Origin: Takashimella koratensis
Lineage: Eukaryota; Basidiomycota; Tremellomycetes; Trichosporonales; Tetragoniomycetaceae
Direction of reading: 5' to 3'
Assembly (NCBI GenBank): GCA_003116875.1
Contig: BCKT01000008.1
Coordinates: forward strand, 642,322 to 706,321
Length of the DNA: 64,000 bases
The notes below the pieces were generated by a model. The model had not been told where the DNA came from, did no database searches, and saw only the letters and a program-made list of their open reading frames with translations. This document shows positions 10,751-20,513 of the stretch, in pieces. A program made the position numbers and the translations under genes. How positions within the stretch are numbered: position 1 is the stretch's first letter; each line of letters begins with the position of its first letter.

Positions 10751-12721
10751 ATGCGGCCCGCCCTCTCCCTCTCCCTCGGGCTGGCCTTCCTCGCCCGACT
10801 GACCGTCGCTATCCCCAGCGTCTTAGTCTACTCTGCTACCGCGGGTTATCGACATGATTCGATCCCAACTGCTATCCAGGTCCTGGGGGAACAAGGGCCC
10901 GGGTATAACGTCTCATTCACATTCACCGAGTACGTCAATGTGTGCTGGTGTGCTAGGAACGTGTCGATTAGAGAGCGGAGGAAGGGAAGGTGGGAGAATG
11001 AAGAATGAACTCGGGAAGTGGTCGAAAGGGTTTGGTTGGATAGTAGAACTGAGCTGAAATGATTGTCTTATCGCAGAGACCCAAATTACTTTGTCATTGA
11101 TACCTTGTCCCAATTCGATTGCGTGATGTTTATTCTCAACTCTGACGAAGGTGAGCGCATCTCTCTTTCCTCTTCCCTCTTCCCTCCTGTCTCTGTCCCT
11201 GGCTCTATCTCGCACTCTGCTCTGCACCACCCGACAGACCCAGATCCGGACCCAGACAAGACCTACAGTTCGCTGACAATTACAGTGCTCAACGCCACGG
11301 GCCAAGCTGCGCTCCAGACTTATTTCCAGTCCGGAGGGGTTTACACAGGTGTTCATTCAGCTTCGGCATGTTTGTTCAATGACACGGACTATCAGCAGGC
11401 CGTTGGCGGTGAGTCCTGTCCTAAGCCCAAGCCTAGAACCTAAAGCGTCGAGGTACTCGTTGTCCCGGTCACTCAATCGTTGACCTCGCTTTTAACCTGG
11501 ACATTATATTGACGTGACCCCAGCGCTGTTCGATTACCATCCTACCATTCAATTCGCGGTACGTGTTTTCCATCTTTTCCATGTTTTTAAGGTTCACCTC
11601 GGCTCTTTTGCTCCCTTCGACCAAAGGAGTACACGCTGACTTTCTCTCATAGACGTTTGAGCGACTTAACGACACGTTCCCGGCCACTGCCAACCTCCCT
11701 GATCGATGGAGCTACGTAAGTCATGTTCTCACTTCTGTGCACCTGACCCTTTCTCACTTCTGTGCACCTGACCCTTTACACCTTACCCCTTACACCTTGA
11801 CCCGTACCTCTCTTTCCTATCTGTCTATTGCCCGACCTCCTCTTGACACTTCGCGGATCCCGTCAGACCGAGGAGATCTACTACTTCCGCTCCGACCCAC
11901 GGACAGCGGGCGCTACTGTCATCCTCACCGTTGACGAATCCAGCTACACCAGTGAGTTGTCTTTCCCTTGCTCTTTATCTCTCACTCTATTGCTCGTCGC
12001 TCCTCTGTCATCCTCTTCACTACTGACAAATGTAGACGACGGGACGACAACAGGTAGCTACCCTAGCCAAGGCTCTCCTCACCCAATCGGTACGTCCCAA
12101 CCTCTCATCTTTTCAAATCACAACCTCACAGCCTCTTCTACCATATCATCTTGTCACGTCCAGACCGAGCTCATTGTCTCTAGCTTGGTTCATGGAAGAG
12201 CCTGAATCCTCTCAACCTCTCATGAGTGGTGCACCTAAAGCCGGGCGATCATTCTACACCGCTCTTGGCCACCTCAACTCAAGTACGTCTTAACAATTAC
12301 TCATCTTTTTCTACCCTGAGCCACTCACCTACCCGTGGTCCCCCGTCTCAACTGACCCACTGTTTCCATAGCATGGCAAAACGAGACTTTCATCGAACAC
12401 GTAATGACCGGTCTCGTCTGGGCTCTTGAAGGCGCCTCCACCCGGGCTTACGGTGTTGGTCTCGTCGGTAACTCTACGGGCGTCACCAACAATTCCAGTA
12501 CCGGTAGCGGTTCTAACGCATCGACGACGGCGAGTCACGCTGCCTCCGGCTCGTCGTCGGCCTCGGGGTCGAAAGCAGCTAGTGCGAGTGGGAGTGCGAG
12601 TGGGAGTGCGTCGGCGAAGGCGTCGGGTGCAGGGAGGTTTGGAGGGGTCGAGACGGGAGCCGTAGCGGGGGTCGCGGTGGTAGGCGCCGCTATTGTCGGT
12701 GGGCTGTTCGTTCTCTTCTAA
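10751..12721 (+). CDS. Secreted ThuA-like domain protein with GPI-type tail
   Basis: Predicted 353-residue cell-surface or secreted protein with a ThuA-like (type 1 glutamine amidotransferase-like) fold; members are linked to sugar use in bacteria, but the fungal function is not known. Nine exons: 10751-10929, 11077-11150, 11286-11408, 11524-11558, 11653-11715, 11867-11951, 12036-12089, 12184-12282, 12372-12721. Residues 1-20 are a signal peptide. The domain opens with VLVYSATAGYRHDSIP and continues with DCVMFILNSD, GGVYTGVHSASA, HPIAWFMEEPE and GRSFYTALGHLNSTW, all typical of the family. Several N-glycosylation sequons are present. After the domain comes a Ser/Ala/Gly-rich stalk and a C-terminal hydrophobic stretch (VAGVAVVGAAIVGGLFVLF) that ends the protein without a cytoplasmic tail, which suggests a GPI anchor or a single membrane span. 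Confidence 0.87.
11727..11776 (+). repeat. 25-bp tandem duplication in a ThuA intron
   Basis: Two perfect copies of a 25-base unit (TCTCACTTCTGTGCACCTGA then CCCTT) lie at 11727-11751 and 11752-11776, inside intron 5 of the ThuA gene. Each copy contains a CTGAC string like the local branch point. Confidence 0.8.
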
Positions 12722-13175
12722 ATAAGAACCGTGATAAGGGCAGGGTGAACTATGAGTGTCTCCACCTTAGCAAAGGACAACGAGCAGTCCAACTATAACG
12801 TGATTCTAGCTCATGTCTACCCCCCTTCGTTACTTTACCCCTTAGCTACTCTCTATATAATGTCCTTGCCAAGTACGCACAAGGGTGAAGGACAATGGTC
12901 TGCAGTCTCGGCGCACGCATAGGTGGTCATGCAATCGCAAATGCATTATTGCAGAGACCTGTTGCGTTGAGAAGCACGGCTAAAGGTAAAGAGGGACGAA
13001 CGGGTTGAGTTACCCATTTGCATACTCTACGAAAAAGAAGATGTTTGACGACCGTTGGTTGAGCCAGAAACAACAAGAAAGAGACGGGACAAAGGTAGGA
13101 AAGAAACATGAAACAGACCTAGAGAGGGAAAGAATGGAGATAGTTGAACATCTCCGATCCGTGAACTACAGACTT
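12722..13175. other. Convergent intergenic region
   Basis: This lies between the stop codons of the ThuA gene (+) and GCV1 (-). It should hold both 3' UTRs and poly(A) sites. AATAAGAA directly after the ThuA stop resembles a polyadenylation signal. No gene is seen. Confidence 0.4.
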
Positions 13176-14940
13176 TTACTTGAAGTACTTTGAAGGAACA
13201 AACGGCATACTCTTAACTACTGCCTCTCGCTTCTTCTTACGAACTTCAACCATCACGCTAGTTCCTTTCTTGTGGAACCCGGATTTGATGTAGCCCATGG
13301 CGATGTTAGTTCCGAGTGTAGGCGAAGGGATACCGGAAGTGATCACGCCTGCGATCGTCAGTATTTAGCACACAGCATACAAAAGGATCAGAACTTGAGG
13401 GACCGGGATACGGCGATTGTGAAAGGCGTAGCAGGGCGCAACGCAAAGTAGTACAAAATTGCGCGCAAGGAAACGCTAGGTGATGATATACTCTCAAAGT
13501 AGGCAGATTCGGGACTTACCAATCTCTTCGGACCCGGTCGAGTCGTATACTTTGCAACCCTCACGAGCCGGGGAACCAATCACCTCGAATCCAACACGAC
13601 GACGCGAGGGGCCTTTTGCGAGCTCTTCAAGGATCCTCGAGTGGCCCGGGAACGGGTTGGGCGTGTCGACTGCCCGCCTGTCTTTACCTAGAGGTGTGGG
13701 TTAACTCTGTCTCTCATCTCTTGAGCATAAACCATGAACAACGTGTAGAGTTATGCCCAAAGGAAGCAAGGGAAGCAGGAATCGACGTTTTGGGCTCAAG
13801 TGATTGGGGAGAGGATAGGTCGACAAGGAATCAGATCAGATCGAGACTCACCAATAAGCCAGGACAAACCCGCCTCGACGGGGCTGATACTCTCGTCCAA
13901 ATCGTGGCCGTAGAGACACATACCCGCCTCGAGTCGGAGCGAGTCTCGCGCCCCGAGTCCGATAAGCATGACCTGGGGATCAGCAGTGAGGAGTTCGGTG
14001 ATTTTGACAGCGGCCTCGGGCGGGATCGAGATCTATGTCCGGACGGGAGAACGGTAGAGTCAGTAAGACGGTTTAGATGAATTGGATAGACGATTGAGAG
14101 GAGGAAGAATCGGAGTCGACGCAGAACCACCAGGCCCCAAAACCAGAACTAGACTTACCTCGAAGCCGTCTTCGCCGGTGTAACCTCCACGAGCGACGTG
14201 GCACTCAACACCCGCGATGTCGGCGTAGGTGCTTTGTCCAAACTTGACGGTACTCAGATCCAACCCCTTGACCAACTTCTGCAGTACCTCTGCACTCTTC
14301 GGACCTTGCAACGCTACCAATCCCCAACCTTCCATCCTCTCCCACTGCACTTTCCCCTTCCCTTCCTTCTCCCACTCGGCCAGCTTCTCCGTGATCCACG
14401 CAACGTCCTCCTCGCTCCGCCCGGCGTTGGTGACGACGTAGAAAGCGCCGTTATCGTGTTTCGTGATAATCGTGTCGTCGATGATCCCGCCCGAAGGGTT
14501 GAGAATGACGCTCAAGGTGGATGTGAAGGGGGAGAGCTTGTCAAGGGATGATGGAGTGAGAGAGAGGAGGAAGGATTCGGCACCGGGTCCGGAGAATCGG
14601 TGCTGGAGCATGTGAGAGACGTCGAAGAGACCGGCAGAGGTGCGGACGTGTTTGTGCGCCGTGACTAAGGGGAAATGTTAGAGTTGGCGCTGTGTATTTG
14701 GACGAGGTGAGAAAAGGGGAGGCGATAAGGCCTGGCAGAGAGGGAAGGGGAAGGGGGAGGTGGTGGTTCCGGGCAGAAAGTTGACTCACTCTGGCCAACC
14801 TCGCCGTAAGACAGGGGCATGCTCCATCCTGCAAAAGGGACCATCTTGGCCCCGCGCGCGACGTTGAAGTCGTACAACGGCGTCTTCTTGAGCTGTGCGC
14901 CGGGGTGCAGGTCAGGCAGTGTGCAGGGCGAGGGGGGGAG

Positions 14941-14995
<55 letters not shown>

Positions 14996-15241
14996 CGCAG
15001 AGGAGAAAAAGGAGAAAAGTCATAGCGTCAGCCTGTCTTCGAGATCACAAAGCGCTCTAGGAGGAGCCGAGAGGCCGAGAGATGGAGAGATCAAGGGTGA
15101 GGCGAGGAAGGGAACTTGACTCACCTGTTCAGCGCGGGCCAAGGTCGTCGCGAAGGTTCTGGTGAGAGAGGGGACGGGCCTCGGGACGGTGTGAACCGCC
15201 GAGCGGGCGAGGATCTGAGTCGGGGCTCGGGTCGCAATCAT
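13176..15241 (-). CDS. GCV1: Aminomethyltransferase, glycine cleavage T protein, mitochondrial
   Basis: T protein of the glycine cleavage complex: it transfers the aminomethyl group from the H protein to tetrahydrofolate, releasing ammonia, in the mitochondrial matrix. Six exons: 15241-15125, 14892-14790, 14664-14159, 14032-13852, 13687-13520, 13348-13176, giving 415 residues (yeast Gcv1 400). The first 39 residues ([20 protein letters not shown] onward) are Arg/Ser/Thr-rich and act as a mitochondrial presequence. Family signatures follow: [60 protein letters not shown], and near the end [13 protein letters not shown]. The first intron contains an uninterrupted run of 51 G on the plus strand (C on the coding strand). 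A single-copy housekeeping gene without related neighbours. Confidence 0.96.
14944..14994. repeat. Poly(G) run of 51 bases in GCV1 intron 1
   Basis: An unbroken G homopolymer on the plus strand, the longest in the window. It lies between the donor at 15124 and acceptor at 14893 of GCV1 intron 1, so the transcript carries poly(C). True length is uncertain, as homopolymers are often mis-sized in assemblies. Confidence 0.85.
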
Positions 15242-15447
15242 CTTGGTACGGAGCAGTTGACGAGGGAGTCAAGTGGGGGGGGGGGGTGTGTTAGGGAGGT
15301 GAATGAGGAAGAAACAAAGACGAGAAGGGGAAGGGCAGGGGGGGGGGNNNNNNNNNNNNNNNNNNNNNNNNNNNNNNNNNNNNNNNNNNNNNNNNNNNNN
15401 NNNNNNNNNNNNNNNNNNNNNNNNNNNNNNNNNNNNNNNNNNNNNNN

Positions 15448-15481
<34 letters not shown>

Positions 15482-16731
15482 AGATTTCTTCTTCTCTCTT
15501 GTCCTGTCCTGTCTTTGCTATCGCCCGGGTCGTGTCTGTTGGTCTCTCTCTCTCTCTCTCTCTGTCCTTGGTTCTTGGAAAATAAAGAGGGGTGAGGGTA
15601 CGAGGGTGACCGAAACGGGTGAGTTGGTGGAAATTGAATCAGTCGCGTTGGAAAATAACCACCCCGGTAAAGGGTCGGATTGGAAAATCAAAGTCCGGGT
15701 CTCGGGGGCCATAGAACAGCTTCAGGCACATTGGTAGGTGGCTTATCGTCACGGAGATCTGCTCAGCTGTTCAGCCGACAACATTACCTGGACAAAAGGG
15801 GTTTAGGACCTGGATGAAGAAGATTGGGATTGGGATATGGTAGTGAAGATGCATGCTGAGACGAGACGAGGTTGTGACAGACTAGTGAAAGAGACACGGA
15901 GGGGCGTAGCTGGCAATGTGGAGAAAAAGGGTCAACGGCAACGGAGAGAGAGAGAGAGAGAGAGGAAGAGAGAGAGAGAGAGGAAGGGAAGGGTGAGACC
16001 GAGAAGAATGGACAAGAAGCTAGCACCTAGGCGTGATCAAACGCGAAGAGGTAAGAGTTAACATACGTATACGTGGAAGAGAGAACTGAACAGAATGAAT
16101 CGGTCACAAACAAAAGCACACACAAACACACATGAGGAGGTTGAAAAGGAAAAAAAAAAAAGGTCGATTTGGAACAAGAGGGAAACGGTCGAGGGAGAGG
16201 GATGAGGAACGTTTGGATTTGTGGACTTGTGGACAGCGAATGATGGGGGATGCGATGTGGGTCGCGATGATGAAGCGCGAGATGGACCGATGCGCCGTTG
16301 AACAGCAGCGGTCGAGGCGAGGGCGGTGGGCGGTGGGTGGCGGGTAGGCCTAATTAGTGGTTGAAGTTGGACGCGAGGATGCCGAGAGAGTGTCGAAATG
16401 AGCAATGGCGAAATAACAAAGTGCGTGGGTATATCGTCAACGTGACAGCGTGCTTGAGAATTGGGCCTGAGAACAGGGTAAAGAGATCGAGTAAGGTGTG
16501 AAATGCCGTGCTTGATTTCTTGGGCAAGAAGAATGAATGTAATGTGCGAAGAGAGGATACGGTGGTTTCAAGAGCGATTATAGTCACCGGAGCGTCGAAA
16601 AAGGTGCGAGGTCATCCGTTTACGATGGGAGTACGACGCAATGTCCCGAAACGCTTGATGGAGGAGTTCTACATCACACATACGCCGCACCCCACCGACA
16701 GCTAGCGTTATGTTCCGGAGGGCACCATCAT
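15242..16731. other. Intergenic region with assembly gap
   Basis: Upstream of GCV1 and downstream of the PSR1-like gene. It contains a 12-base G run (15275-15286), a 100-base N gap (15348-15447) with G runs on both sides, and GA-rich tracts near 15946-15985. A minus-strand frame at 16405 opens with a basic, Ser/Arg-rich sequence (MLISTLSRHPRVQLQPLIRP) that resembles a mitochondrial presequence, but I could not extend it into a recognisable gene; it may continue into the gap. Confidence 0.4.
15348..15447. other. Assembly gap (100 N) flanked by poly(G)
   Basis: Exactly 100 N, a common placeholder length for a gap of unknown size. It is flanked by 9 G on the left and 33 G on the right (15448-15480), so a long G run probably stopped the assembly. 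Confidence 0.97.
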
Positions 16732-18712
16732 TTAGATAGACCCGTCAAGGACGCCTCGGACGTCGTCAACCGTTGCCAGGTCAGTGAGGAACGGGCACAG
16801 GTCGGTGAGCTCGGTATCGTGTGGGTCATTGAACCATGTCGACACAGGGACCGCGTTGTTGGGGTGGAAGATGTACGACGCAGGTGAATTGTCGATGATG
16901 ATTGACCATTCGATCGGGCGACCGAGCTGAGACAGGTCCTGCAAAAGGGAAGAAGTTATAACACAGTCGGTGATAATCGAGTGCTTCAAACTGCAATGCT
17001 CACCTTGACGTAGTTGCCCTTGTGGTTGTAGCAGCTCTCGCGGAAGAGTCGGTGTCGGACGACTCGGTGCACGTCGAGCATATCAAGCACAGGGTCGGCG
17101 TACTACCATGTCGTCAATTGACGTGCTCACAACCACGACGCTAGGTGACTCACCTTGCTCAGACTCGCGGTGAAGACGACAATCTCGTAGATCTTGCCCA
17201 TCTCCTTCAAGAAATGGTCAACACCAGGTCGTTTGATGACGTAAACGTTGTGCGTCTGCGACTCGATCTCGACGGGGACAATGTAGTCGGCGGATGGCAG
17301 CATCTGAGAGGTCGTCAGCTAGGTCAGTAATGGCTATAGCATGTAACCTATAGACATACCTTGAAACTACTGTGGAGCAGCGTCTCGTCAAGATCCAAGA
17401 CGAGACACTTGCGGCCGTGGTCTGCCTTGATGACCGCAGGCAAGAGCGGTGCGGGGTTTCCGTTCTATCCGACATATCAGCGATTCTGATCTTCACCTCA
17501 CCACCCCACCCTGACTCACCTCGTCAACAGGGATTCCGATCCCGCCTTGTGCAATGAGTTTGTCCTCTTCATCCTCGTACTCGTCCATCATGCTGTAATC
17601 CTGGTGCTCGTGGCCCGTTTCATCTACGGCGTCCGAGTCACTCAAGTCGGTATAACCACCGCTCGTCTCAGTCTTTTGCGCATCGCCACTAGCCGCACCA
17701 ATCTGTTGTTCCGAATCGCGTCGTTGCATGCCTGGCGCCGCCAGGAGCTCGGAGCCAGATCCTGGCGGTTGAACGGCTGATGAGGTCACACCGGCGGTCT
17801 GTGAATTAAAGTTAGTTCAACGACTCAAAACATCACATTGGACAATCCTGACGCCGCACTCACCTCCTCGATCGGAAGGGTGACAGGCTCGACGGGGGCG
17901 ACAACGACCTGTTCATCAGGCTTTGCACCTGCCTCCTTGTCCGCGTCCTGCCCGACCAACGTCGTTCCCGTCGTCTCTGCCTGATGCCCTGCACTCGACG
18001 AAGCCCCTGGTCCCGCATCCTTAGCCGTCTCAGTCGACCCTGCAGCTTTCGACTCTGTCGATGGCTTCTCCGACTTGGTCCCTGGCGCGCTGTCCGACGC
18101 CTTTGCTTTCGACGGGGTGTCCTCGAACTCGCTTGCCGAGAGACATCCAAGAGCCAGGAGGAGACCAGCGAACCCAGAGCGTTTCCGCTTCTTCTTCGGT
18201 GCTGCCGATGAAGATGCCGGGGCGGCCTTGGGTTGCCGTGCAGCGTCGGGTCGGGGCGCGGATGAGGTCGCTTTTGTGGATGCAGTGTTCGATGACGCGG
18301 TAGGTGAGACTGGAGAGGATTTGCCTGGAGTTGGTTTAGACAATTTGCGCACGACCCCTGTTCCCTCCCGCCCTGACGACGTACTTTTTGTTTGGGGTTG
18401 AGTTGATGATGCGGCTGCTGCTACTGCTTTCTCGTCGACGGTGGTAGGGGTGGGTTTGGGCTTGGCTGCCTCGACGTCTTTGCTCGAGCCGCCGTTGGCG
18501 TTAATGAGCGCTGTCGCCGAGTCGGTTGGGTTCTTCTCCTTCATCGTAGGTGGGGCGGTGGAGCTGGATGCGGGATCGAGGGAGCTGGGGGCTGGGGCAG
18601 AGGTGGATGCAGTGGGCTGGGAGGTGGAAGCGATAGGTTCGCCCAGGCTTGGGGTCACAGTCGTGGATGCAGTTGGGCCCGGGGTGGTCGATGGGTTCTC
18701 GCTGGTCGCCAT
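16732..18712 (-). CDS. PSR1: PSR1/PSR2-like HAD phosphatase (NIF/FCP1-type domain)
   Basis: Serine/threonine phosphatase of the DxDx(T/V) superfamily; yeast Psr1/Psr2 act at the plasma membrane in sodium and general stress responses. Six exons: 18712-17864, 17798-17520, 17464-17360, 17303-17154, 17102-17004, 16938-16732, giving 562 residues. The first ~370 residues are low-complexity Ser/Thr/Ala/Pro with a KKKRKRSG basic patch followed by a hydrophobic [11 protein letters not shown] stretch. The catalytic domain starts near residue 390 with [17 protein letters not shown] (catalytic Asp 400 and 402). It continues with [46 protein letters not shown], and [10 protein letters not shown], the last HAD motif, ending with [18 protein letters not shown]. 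The long N-terminus lacks the N-terminal Gly/Cys cluster that anchors yeast Psr1, so membrane attachment is uncertain; the gene name is by domain similarity. Confidence 0.9.
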
Positions 18713-20513
18713 ATCTTGGCGACTGCGATGAGAGGTGGGTTAGTTCAGAGAAGGTGGACGAAAGGCGACAGCGAGGCCGATTACAGATGGTAAAGATCGA
18801 TCGGGTTATGGAAGCAGTCGATGAGAATGGTGGAGGAAAGACGGACGAGGGGTATGGGAGATGGGAGGAGAAGAGGGTGAAGGATTGAGACGAGGGAGTA
18901 GAAGAGGTCGAGAGAATGCGGTTTGAAGAGGAGCGGGAAGACTAGGTGCTAATTGAGACAAGACACGATGTTCGGGTCTTGAATCCTGGTAATGCGGGGC
19001 AAGGACGTCGACGTCGACGATCGACTTTTGAAAGCGAGACAAGGAGCAGAGACAGGTCTTGTCTTTACGATGCGCTGTAGTCTATATGCTGTGTTATGAT
19101 CGTAGGGGTGGATGCAAGAGGTAAGGTGAGTGGAGAAAGGAGGACCGAGGGTTGAAAATGGCACGAGTGGAGGGAAGGGGAAAGGGAGCAAGGGGGCGCG
19201 CGTTGGGTTTCTTTTGTGGTTTGGTTTGGTTGAGCGGGCGGGTCGTGTTGAGGTGGACGTGATCGACGTTGGTGGGTGTCGTCTGGTGGGTTGTGTCTAG
19301 AGATGGGTGGGGGGTGGTTGGGGTAGAGTCGGAGAGTGGTGGAGAGGAGCGGTGAGGTGGGATGGGATGGATGGACGGAGAGGGATAAGGTGTGATGGTC
19401 GGTGGGCGGTGGTGTGTGTGTGTGTGGGTGGGTGGGTGGGTGGGTGGGAGTGTGTGCGCGGAAGGAGGGTAAGGCGGGCAGGGTCAAGGGCAAGGGGATT
19501 TAGGGTCACCAGGGTGGGTTGGGGTTGGGGTCAGTCGGCAAACACTGACGCGGGACGGGCGATTACAATTCGGGTGAGGGGGGATTACAAATTGGGATAT
19601 GAGGGATTAGCAAAGGGGGGGGCTCATGGAAAGGGAGTGAGAGAGGAACGGCAGGGAGGGTCGGTCAGGTATGAATGAGCCAGGAACCAGGAATAGATCC
19701 AGTCCTGGCAAGTCGGTCATGAGCCACTACTACCCTCTCTACCTGGCTCACCCCTCATTTTTCATTTTCATCGCCAATGTCGGATACACTCGTTGCGGTA
19801 ATCCTCACACCAGTCTCCCAAGCACCCCTTTTGTCGCCCCGTGCCTGCCGCTTGCTCTGCACAGACGAGGTGCCCGGGGTCGCGGAGAGAGTAAGGGCTA
19901 GCTAGGAAAGCGTAAGCGAGGAATAAACCTCCATACTTGCATACCTCACCGCACTCAAGATCCTCCGGCCAAGAATCACGGACAAGGTAACCAACCTCTC
20001 TCGGGGTCTGTTGTCAAGGAACGCGCGGGATGAACATGAACATGACCACGATCAATCACAGTTCCAACATTCACTCATCTCTCCGTCTCTCCATGACTGC
20101 TTGACAACCAGCCAACCTGACGACTGGCAACCGCGCTCGGACTAAACCTCGTATCCCTATCTGTCCCAGAGTCCTGGAGTCTGCACGGTTAGGCCTTACG
20201 GCAACACCTCTAGCAGATATTTCTAGGCCCCTCACTCATCTCCTCCGGTCAAAATCGGACCACGGTCCGATCCTCGTAACTACACACTAGACGCTAGACT
20301 GGAAGAACATTTGAATACATACAGCATTCGGGCATCGATACGAGATATGATCAGTGACGCAAAGAGGGACATGTGTCCAAGTCTGAAAGGTCGCGCACAC
20401 AACCAAGAAGATGAGAAAGAAAGGGTAAAGATGAAGAAACATTTGGAACCGACATAAACGAGGCAGTGTGGCCAAAGAACGAGAACGTCCCGAGACAGCT
20501 CGAGTGAGCCCGC
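18713..20513. other. Intergenic region, 1.8 kb, no gene found
   Basis: It holds the promoter of the PSR1-like gene at its left end, where the minus strand is pyrimidine-rich up to about 19500 with GGGT/GGTG repeats near 19425-19450 on the plus strand. The 3' flank of SDA1 is at the right end. The open frames found are low-complexity (His/Pro/Thr) and lack splice-supported extensions. I found no tRNA or snRNA signature. A non-coding RNA cannot be excluded. Confidence 0.4.

Noticed and set aside
15116..15737. Plus-strand frames across the N gap rich in Gly
   Set aside because: They are translations of poly(G) and the gap itself, partly antisense to GCV1 exon 1.
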